Below are positions 58,547 to 64,000 of a DNA stretch of 64,000 nucleotides, one piece after another. The notes beneath the pieces were generated by a model. The model was not told the origin of the DNA. It did not search any database and saw nothing but the letters and a program-made list of their open reading frames with translations. This DNA comes from DASVEG01 sp035540495. Its GTDB lineage: Bacteria > Actinomycetota > Acidimicrobiia > Acidimicrobiales > CADCTF01. How positions within the stretch are numbered: position 1 is the stretch's first letter; each line of letters starts with the position of its first letter. The stretch covers positions 137,572 through 201,571 of the forward strand of contig DATLGL010000015.1 in NCBI GenBank assembly GCA_035540495.1, written 5' to 3'. Made by a program: the position numbers and the translations under genes.

Positions 58547-59326
58547 GTGACGAACCGCTCCTGGAACGCGTCGTCGTACCACGCCATCTCCGGGCCGATG
58601 GTCGAGATGGCGACGAGGGTGCTCGCGCGCCTCGAGCTGCGCGGCGACGAGACGGTGATCGACGCAGGCTGTGGTACCGGGCGCGTCACCGAGCTCCTCC
58701 TCGACCGGTTGCCGCACGGCAAGGTCATCGCGCTCGACGCCGATCCCGACATGGTCCGCGTGGCGGCGGCGACGCTCGCCTCGCAAGGCGACCGGGTGAC
58801 GGTCGCGCAGGGCGACCTGCTCGCGCTCGACCTCGTCGATGCCGCGGACGCCGTGCTGTCGACGGCCACCTTCCACTGGGTCCTCGACCACGACCTGCTC
58901 TTCGCGAACCTCCTCCGTGCCCTGCGGCCCGGTGGGCAGCTCGTCGCGCAGTGCGGTGGGGCGGGCAACGTGGCCGGCGTGCTGGCCGCGGCCGACGCGG
59001 TGTCGTCACGCAGCGGGTGGCGTGCGTTCTTCGAGGGATGGAGCCGGCCGATGCGCTACGAGACCGCCGAAGCCACGGCCCGACGACTGGAGCGCACCGG
59101 GTTCGTCGACGTCCGGTGCTGGCTCGAGCCGAACCCGGTGGTGCCCGACGACCCGCACGAGTACCTGTCGACCATCGTCCTCGGCGCCCACGCGGAGCGG
59201 GTGCCCACAGACCGCCGCTCGTCGTTCGTCGACGACGTGATCGAGGTGATGGACACGCCGACGACGGTCGATTACGTCCGCCTCAACATCGACGCCCGCA
59301 GGCCTCGAGGAACCGTTTCGCGCTGA
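58547..59326 (+). CDS. Class I SAM-dependent methyltransferase
   Basis: A 259-residue methyltransferase. The SAM-binding motif I is TVIDAGCGTGRVTELLLDRL, followed by KVIALDADPDMVRVAA, VTVAQGDLLALDL and DAVLSTATFHWVLDHD; the overall layout is like trans-aconitate methyltransferase. Substrate unknown. It begins 10 bases after the previous gene, so it probably belongs to the PhyH operon. Its last 44 bases overlap the convergent membrane protein gene. Confidence 0.88.
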   Translation: MTNRSWNASSYHAISGPMVEMATRVLARLELRGDETVIDAGCGTGRVTELLLDRLPHGKVIALDADPDMVRVAAATLASQGDRVTVAQGDLLALDLVDAADAVLSTATFHWVLDHDLLFANLLRALRPGGQLVAQCGGAGNVAGVLAAADAVSSRSGWRAFFEGWSRPMRYETAEATARRLERTGFVDVRCWLEPNPVVPDDPHEYLSTIVLGAHAERVPTDRRSSFVDDVIEVMDTPTTVDYVRLNIDARRPRGTVSR

Positions 59327-60113
59327 CCTGCCGCATCCGGCTGCGCAGCTCTTCCTCCCGCTCGAGGCCCTCGGTCGTATGCACGATGACTTCGTAGGAG
59401 CCGTCCCGATCGATGCGCAGGTGGGCATCGCCACCCTCGTTGACGTCCCAAGTGATGTCGAGGCTCCGGTCGTACGAGCTGTGGTCGACCCGTCGGAGGA
59501 TCCAGTCCGGGTACGGGCGATCGATCGTCGTGCCGTCGACGAGCGGCAGGGTGCCGATGTCGGCGATGACGTCGCGCCTCTCGTCGCGCTCGCGTCGGTC
59601 GCCGACGACGCCCGCCACGCCCACGAGGACAACCGCCGCCGACCCCGTGATCGCGGCCAGCACCACGAAGCGACGGCCGCGGAACACACCGCCGAGCGCA
59701 CCGAACGCGACGACCACCGCCACGAACGTCAGCATCGCGGCGGCAGCGACGACGGGTTCGGGCGCGTGGTACCCGAGCGGCGCCGAGATCGCACCGCCGG
59801 CGCCCCACACCGCGAACGGCAGCGCGGCCGTCGCCACCGCGGGTCGCGCTCGTTCACCAGCGGGCTGGGTCCGGCGAACGCCGACGACGACGGTGACGAC
59901 GTACGCGATCACTGCCATGCCGCCGCCGATCACGACCCCGAAGATCGCCGCGCCGAGCTCCGCCCACCCGTCGTTCTCCGACGCGCCGGCCATCGACACG
60001 ACGTAGACGATCGAGCCAGCGACGAAGCCGACGGCGGAGGCGATGGCCACGGCAAGCGCGGCGATGGCGAGGAGACGGAGCGCGAGGCGACGGTCGACGG
60101 ACGTCATGCTCAC
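59283..60113 (-). CDS. Multi-pass membrane protein with C-terminal soluble domain
   Basis: A 276-residue protein with five predicted membrane helices in the first 170 residues (for example LLAIAALAVAIASAVGFVAG and VVLAAITGSAAVVLVGVAGV) and an approximately 100-residue soluble C-terminus (DGTTIDRPYPDWILRRVDHS, IDRDGSYEVIVHTTEGLERE). ATG 60107 is an alternative start two codons in. No family recognised. Confidence 0.75.
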   Translation of the reverse strand: MSMTSVDRRLALRLLAIAALAVAIASAVGFVAGSIVYVVSMAGASENDGWAELGAAIFGVVIGGGMAVIAYVVTVVVGVRRTQPAGERARPAVATAALPFAVWGAGGAISAPLGYHAPEPVVAAAAMLTFVAVVVAFGALGGVFRGRRFVVLAAITGSAAVVLVGVAGVVGDRRERDERRDVIADIGTLPLVDGTTIDRPYPDWILRRVDHSSYDRSLDITWDVNEGGDAHLRIDRDGSYEVIVHTTEGLEREEELRSRMRQVSAKRFLEACGRRC

Positions 60114-60130
60114 ACCTTCGACTGGAGCGC

Positions 60131-60178
60131 CCGCGGCAACTACCCGGGCTATCCCCCAACCATCGCCGGGGGCCGCGG
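60131..60178 (-). terminator. Possible terminator hairpin after the dodecin gene
   Basis: CCGCGG (60131) pairs with CCGCGG (60173) and CCCCC (60153-60157) with GGGGG (60168-60172), giving an interrupted GC-rich stem just after the dodecin stop. Pairing is imperfect. Confidence 0.35.
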
Positions 60179-60188
60179 CGACAGCGGC

Positions 60189-60416
60189 CTATGCGCTCGC
60201 GTCGTCGCCGTCTTCGAGGCGGAAGCCGACCTTCATCGTCACCTGGTAGTGCATCAGCTCGCCCTCGTCGAGGTGGCCGCGGATCTCGACGACCTCGAAC
60301 CAGTCGAGGTGCCGCAGCGTCTGGCGGGCGCGCTCGAGGCCGCTCTTGATGGCGTCGTCGACACCCTCGTGCGACGTGCCGACGATCTCGCTGATCTTGT
60401 AGGTGCGTGAGCTCAC
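60189..60416 (-). CDS. Dodecin, flavin-binding protein
   Basis: A 75-residue dodecin: YKISEIVGTSHEGVDDAIKS, RARQTLRHLDWFEVVEIRGH with the flavin-stacking tryptophan, and HYQVTMKVGFRLED. Dodecins form hollow dodecamers that store or buffer flavins and CoA. GTG 60416 is chosen because it gives the usual N-terminus; a minus-strand TAGAAC (60424-60429) stands seven bases upstream. Confidence 0.95.
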   Translation of the reverse strand: MSSRTYKISEIVGTSHEGVDDAIKSGLERARQTLRHLDWFEVVEIRGHLDEGELMHYQVTMKVGFRLEDGDDASA

Positions 60417-60433
60417 GGCCGAGGTTCTACCCG

Positions 60434-60439
60434 TAGAGT
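60434..60439 (+). promoter_or_regulatory. -10 box (TAGAGT) of the thioesterase gene
   Basis: TAGAGT lies 11 bases before ATG 60451, giving a leader of only a few bases. It is in the same 34-base gap as the minus-strand box of the dodecin gene. Confidence 0.45.
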
Positions 60440-60450
60440 CGGCGCCCGTC

Positions 60451-61263
60451 ATGGCTGAGGGTCTGCAACGTCTGATCGACCTGCTCGATCTCGAACCGAT
60501 CGACCGCGACATCTACCGCGGCCCGAACCCCGGCGAGGGATCGGGCAGGGTGTTCGGCGGCCAGGTGGCGTCGCAGGCCTTGCGCGCCGCGGCGGCGACG
60601 GTCGAGGCGGACCACCGCGTGAACTCGCTGCACGCGTACTTCCTCCGGCCCGGGCGCTTCGGGATGCCGATCATCTACACCGTCGATCGCATCCGCGACG
60701 GCTCGTCGTTCACGACCCGGCGGGTGGTGGCGCTGCAGCAGGGCGAGGCGATCCTCAACCTCGACGCGTCGTTCCACAAGGAGGAGCCGGGCGGTGAGTA
60801 CCAGTTGCCGTCGCCGGTCGAGCAGGCGCCCGAACCGGAGTCGTTGGAGCCGAACAACCACGGCTGGATCGGCCAGCACCGCCGGCCGATCGACATGCGC
60901 GACGTGCACCCGACCGTCTCGCCCCATGCCACCCGCGCTCATTGGGTGAAGGCGGACGGGACGTTGCCGGACGACCCCGTCCTCCACGCGTGCGTGATCA
61001 CGTACTTCTCCGACAGCGGACCCGTCGGCGCCGCGCGCCGCCCCCTCGCCGGGAACGGCGACTGGGACCGGATGATGACCGCCAGCCTCGATCACTGCGT
61101 CTGGTTCCACCGTGCGGTGCGGGCGGACGAGTGGCTGTTCTACGAGCTCGAGGCGGTCGCCTGCGGCGGTGCGAGAGGCCTCGCGAGGGGCGAGATGTGG
61201 ACCCAGGACGGGAAGCTCGCGATCACCGTCTCCCAGGAAGCCCTCCTCCGCCCCCTCGCCTGA
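60451..61263 (+). CDS. tesB: Acyl-CoA thioesterase II
   Basis: A 270-residue double-hotdog thioesterase. Motifs are RVFGGQVASQALRAAAATV, SLHAYFLRPGRFGMPIIYTV, HACVITYFSDSG (catalytic Asp) and ASLDHCVWFHRAVRADEWLF, then CGGARGLARGEMWTQDGKLA, all as in TesB. It hydrolyses acyl-CoA thioesters. It converges on the thiolase/SDR operon across a strong hairpin. Confidence 0.95.
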   Translation: MAEGLQRLIDLLDLEPIDRDIYRGPNPGEGSGRVFGGQVASQALRAAAATVEADHRVNSLHAYFLRPGRFGMPIIYTVDRIRDGSSFTTRRVVALQQGEAILNLDASFHKEEPGGEYQLPSPVEQAPEPESLEPNNHGWIGQHRRPIDMRDVHPTVSPHATRAHWVKADGTLPDDPVLHACVITYFSDSGPVGAARRPLAGNGDWDRMMTASLDHCVWFHRAVRADEWLFYELEAVACGGARGLARGEMWTQDGKLAITVSQEALLRPLA

Positions 61264-61271
61264 CGCGCTAA

Positions 61272-61309
61272 GGGCCCCGAACGCCTCACGGGTGAGGCGG
61301 TCGGGGCCC
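61272..61309. terminator. Strong bidirectional terminator hairpin
   Basis: GGGCCCCGA/TCGGGGCCC forms the outer stem and CGCCTCAC/GTGAGGCG the inner stem, with one mismatched base pair between them and a two-base loop. It sits between the tesB stop (61263) and the thiolase stop (61342). Confidence 0.85.
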
Positions 61310-61341
61310 AATGCGGGTGAAGGGGCGGTGGAGCCGAGGGG

Positions 61342-62568
61342 TTAGAGGCGCTCGATGAGAGTCGCCATCGCCATGCCGCCGGCGGCGCACATGGTCTCGA
61401 TGCCGAACTGGCCGTCCTCCGTGCGGAGGTCGTTGATGAGCGTCGTCATGATGCGGGCCCCGGTCATGCCGAAGGGGTGACCGAGGGCGATCGCACCGCC
61501 GTGCGGGTTGAGCTGGGTGTCGATGTCGATGCCGGTCTCCCAGCACACCGGGAGGACCTGGGCCGCGAAGGCCTCGTTGAGCTCGACGAAGGAGATGTCC
61601 TTCATCGTCATCCCGGTCATCGCGAGGAGCTTCTTGATCGCGTCGATCGGCGCGACGCCCATGATCTCGGGGTCGTTGCCCGAGTAGGCGGTGGCGACGA
61701 TGCGGGCGAGCGGCTGGATGCCGAGCTCGTCGGCCTTCTTCCGGCTCATGATCACCGTCGCCGCGGCGCCGTCGTTGAGCGGGCAGCTGTTGCCTGCGGT
61801 GACGTTGCCATCCGGCTTGAAGGCGCCGGGGAGCGAGGCGAGCTTCTCGAGCTGGGTGTCGGCGCGGGGGCAGTCGTCAGCGGTGACGACGGTGCCGTCC
61901 TCCTTGGTGATCGGCGTGATCTCCCAGTCGAAGATGCCGTTCTTCTGCGCCTCGACGGCACGGTCCTGCGAGAGCTTGGCGAACTTGTCCATGTCTTCGC
62001 GCGGGACGTTGTACTTCTCGACCACGTTCTCCGCGGTCAGGCCCATCGGGATGTAGACGAACGGCAGGTTCGGATCGCCGCCCATCTTGCCGAGCAGCTT
62101 CGGGTGCAGGCCGCCGGGGCCGATGCCGCCGCCACCACCGCGGCGGGGCTTCGGGGCCTCCTCGCCCTCCTTGGCGGGCGGGGGCGGCGGGGCCGACGAC
62201 TTCTCGACGCCGGCCGCGACGTAGATGTCACCCTCGCCGACCTTGACCGCGTTCGCCGCGACCGTGATGGCCTGGAGCGACGACGCGCAGAAGCGCTGGA
62301 CCATCGTCGACGGGACCGAGAGCGGCCAGCCCGCGAGGATCGAGGCGGTGCGGCCGACGTGGAAGCCGGTCTCGCCGGCCTGGGCGACGTTGCCGACGAT
62401 GATGTCCTGGACGTCTTCCTTCTTGACCTGCGGCACCTTCTCCATCACCGCGTTGAGGATGTCGCCGAGGAGCTCGTCGGCCCGCTTGTCGACGAGCGAG
62501 CCCTTGTTGGCCCGGCCGATCGGCGAGCGGGTTGCGGCGACGATGACCGCTTCGTTCTGGTCAGGCAT
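61342..62568 (-). CDS. Acetyl-CoA C-acyltransferase (thiolase)
   Basis: A 408-residue thiolase. The acylated cysteine is C94 in VQRFCASSLQAI; the C-terminal catalytic parts are VELNEAFAAQ, NPHGGAIALGHPFGMTGAR and METMC-like ETMCAAGGMAMAT. Residues about 124-154 are a Pro-, Lys- and Gly-rich insertion (APPPPPAKEGEEAP... RRGGGGGIG) absent from standard thiolases, probably an exposed loop. It acts in fatty-acid or steroid-type beta-oxidation. Its ATG overlaps the SDR stop by eight bases. Confidence 0.92.
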   Translation of the reverse strand: MPDQNEAVIVAATRSPIGRANKGSLVDKRADELLGDILNAVMEKVPQVKKEDVQDIIVGNVAQAGETGFHVGRTASILAGWPLSVPSTMVQRFCASSLQAITVAANAVKVGEGDIYVAAGVEKSSAPPPPPAKEGEEAPKPRRGGGGGIGPGGLHPKLLGKMGGDPNLPFVYIPMGLTAENVVEKYNVPREDMDKFAKLSQDRAVEAQKNGIFDWEITPITKEDGTVVTADDCPRADTQLEKLASLPGAFKPDGNVTAGNSCPLNDGAAATVIMSRKKADELGIQPLARIVATAYSGNDPEIMGVAPIDAIKKLLAMTGMTMKDISFVELNEAFAAQVLPVCWETGIDIDTQLNPHGGAIALGHPFGMTGARIMTTLINDLRTEDGQFGIETMCAAGGMAMATLIERL

Positions 62569-63355
62569 TGGTCTTCAGTTCCTCCAAGAGCAGCTTGCTG
62601 TAGGTGATCTTGCCGGTCAGCGTCTGGGGATCTCCCGAGACGAGTGCGAGTGCGGCGTCGGCCATGAGCTCGACGGGTTCCGCGATGTCTTCCCGCCCGG
62701 GCGGGATGAGCTTGTGGTGCATGACGCCCGGCGTCGCGACGACGCCGGCGGGCGACAGGCAGTTGACGGCGATGCCGTCGGCGTAGACCTCGGCGGCGAG
62801 GCCTGACGTGAACCGCTCGAGCGCGGCCTTGCACATCCCGTAGACCGTTCCGCCGCCACCGAGGCCCGGCCGCTGGGGCGGGACCTGGGGATGGCGGGCG
62901 GCGCCCGACGAGATGTTGAGGATCCAGCCCGACTTGCGCTCCTTCATGCCAGGGAGCACGAGCTGGGCGAGGTGGAACGGCGCCTTCACCTGCACCTCGA
63001 ACATGAGGTCGTAGCGCTTCTCGGGAAAATCAGCCACCGGGATGAAGAAGGTGACGGCGGCGTTGTTGACGAGGATGTCGATCGGCCCGAGCGCGCCCTC
63101 GGTCTCGGCGATCAGCCGCTCCCGGTCGTCGTGCGACGACAGGTCGGCCTTGATGGCGATGGCCTCACCCCCGCCGGCCTTGATCTTGTCGACGGTGTCG
63201 GTGATCGTGCCTTCGAACTGCGACTCGCCGGCTTCGACCGTGCGGGCCGACACCGCGACGCGTGCGCCTTCGGCGGCAAGACGCACGGCGATCTCCTCGC
63301 CGATGCCGCGGCTCGCGCCGGTGACGACGGCGACCTTACCGTCCAGAGATCCCAT
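62561..63355 (-). CDS. Short-chain dehydrogenase/reductase
   Basis: A 264-residue SDR. It has the coenzyme motif TGASRGIG near residue 11, NNAA in ILVNNAAVTFF, the catalytic serine in LNISSGAARHP and Y-x-x-x-K in VYGMCKAALERF. A long loop between Ser and Tyr (PQVPPQRPGLGGGG) is unusual. ATG 63355 has GGGGGGAA about eight bases upstream; an in-frame start at 63385 is less likely. It probably oxidises a hydroxyacyl-CoA or alcohol ahead of the coupled thiolase. Confidence 0.92.
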   Translation of the reverse strand: MGSLDGKVAVVTGASRGIGEEIAVRLAAEGARVAVSARTVEAGESQFEGTITDTVDKIKAGGGEAIAIKADLSSHDDRERLIAETEGALGPIDILVNNAAVTFFIPVADFPEKRYDLMFEVQVKAPFHLAQLVLPGMKERKSGWILNISSGAARHPQVPPQRPGLGGGGTVYGMCKAALERFTSGLAAEVYADGIAVNCLSPAGVVATPGVMHHKLIPPGREDIAEPVELMADAALALVSGDPQTLTGKITYSKLLLEELKTNA

Positions 63356-63413
63356 CAGTGCTTCCCCCCTGACCGCATCCCCCACAACATGGCGCCGACG
63401 CTAACCGGGCCGG

Positions 63414-64000
63414 TCACCGGCTGCCCAGCGAGGGCACGGTGTAGTCGGGCGCCTCATGGGCCGGCTCGCGGCGAGCAAGGGCCTTCTCGATGGCGGGCGC
63501 GAGCCGCTCCATCTTCTCGGCCTCCCGCTCGGCCTCGCCCTCGTGGAACTCCGGCATGATCTCCTTGGCGAAGAGCTCGAGGCTCTCGCAGATGTCTTCG
63601 TGACGGTTCTTGCCGGCCTGGGAGACGAAGATCAGCTGGTCGACGCCGGCGGTCTGGTACGCCCGCACGAGCTCGCGCACCTGATCGACCGAGCCGATCG
63701 CGCCGCGGAGCGACCCGATGCCCCGCTCGAGCATCTGCGCGCCGAGCACCTGCCCGCGCTGCGCGGCGATGCGGCGGTCGAAGCCGAAGTTGCCGCGGCG
63801 CTCCTGGAACTCCTCCCAGATGTTCGTGACGCCCGGCTTGTGCTGCCCGAACGCGTAGTAGTGGCCGAGCGAGTACCCGAAGAAGTGGCCGCCGTCGAGG
63901 CCGCGCTCGATCGCCGTCTCCTCGTCACGTGCCGTCATCATCGGCAGCACGCAGGCGATGTTCGGGTTCACCGAGAAGCCGCCGGGGACGCAGTCTTCGC
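63414..64000 (-). CDS. LLM class (luciferase-like) flavin/F420-dependent oxidoreductase, partial
   Basis: Only the C-terminal 195 codons are in the window; the gene starts beyond base 64000. Reading in from the edge, EDCVPGGFSVNPNIACVLPM is followed by GHYYAFGQHKPGVTNIWEEF, GSLRGAIGSVDQVRELVRAY and GVDQLIFVSQAGKNRHEDI, characteristic of the luciferase-like TIM barrel. Such enzymes use FMNH2 or F420H2; cofC at 35 kb shows F420 is plausible. It lies 58 bases upstream of the SDR gene on the same strand and is likely the head of that operon. Confidence 0.88.
   Translation of the reverse strand, partial: EDCVPGGFSVNPNIACVLPMMTARDEETAIERGLDGGHFFGYSLGHYYAFGQHKPGVTNIWEEFQERRGNFGFDRRIAAQRGQVLGAQMLERGIGSLRGAIGSVDQVRELVRAYQTAGVDQLIFVSQAGKNRHEDICESLELFAKEIMPEFHEGEAEREAEKMERLAPAIEKALARREPAHEAPDYTVPSLGSR

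Overview
The window is one contiguous, gene-dense piece of a high-GC (about 70% by eye) actinobacterial chromosome. Several traits point to the class Acidimicrobiia (Ilumatobacter/Iamia-like): two secreted proteins carrying GYWLVASDGGIFAFG-type surface repeats, a DUF222/13E12-type HNH protein, a DUF3097 protein, an imuA'-imuB cassette under an actinobacterial LexA box, and an F420 gene (cofC). The lineage is an inference from gene content. I found no rRNA, tRNA, CRISPR array, prophage or insertion sequence.

Layout. 1-5.8 kb: an ECF sigma factor with a YCII/DGPF partner (minus strand), then a tightly coupled four-gene catabolic operon (DapA-like aldolase, old yellow enzyme, PmoA/DUF6807 protein, toroid-like protein). 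5.8-8.3 kb: imuB and imuA' diverging, across a perfect LexA box, from a 35-residue membrane protein. 8.3-14.3 kb: glutamate dehydrogenase, then an AI-2E-type permease followed by a split arginine dihydrolase/ornithine cyclodeaminase pair, cupins and an acetyltransferase. 14.3-18.4 kb: small enzymes, HNH protein and a Nudix hydrolase. 18.5-25.5 kb: a large secreted repeat protein, a polar amino-acid ABC transporter, rnhB and selD. 25.5-36.4 kb: cutA, DUF3097, C69 peptidase, GH38 mannosidase, a gpsA-glycosidase-adenylate cyclase operon, cofC and a PIG-L deacetylase. 36.5-41.1 kb: an H1-like Lys/Ala protein beside HU, a class A PBP, and an NCS1 permease behind a TPP riboswitch. 41.2-48.7 kb: hemerythrin, CDF exporter, crotonase, YjbQ, MATE, an autoregulation candidate with HTH plus Clp-N domains, an acyl-CoA synthetase and an Rpf-like protein. 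48.7-54.1 kb: a giant coiled-coil protein downstream of a PilB ATPase, and a 3D-domain surface protein with a long leader. 54.1-64 kb: HExxH protein, GH20, EEP nuclease, PhyH oxygenase, methyltransferase, dodecin, TesB, thiolase, SDR and a luciferase-like oxidoreductase cut by the window end.

How it works together. Many genes overlap by 1-4 bases (ATGA, GTGA, TGATG), so translational coupling is common. Many others have a TANNNT -10 box only 6-8 bases before the start codon, so leaderless mRNAs seem frequent. The most interesting loci are the LexA-linked microprotein, the HTH/Clp-N gene with two identical palindromes over its promoter, the split arginine-to-proline module, the pilB/coiled-coil pair, and the HU/H1-tail gene pair.
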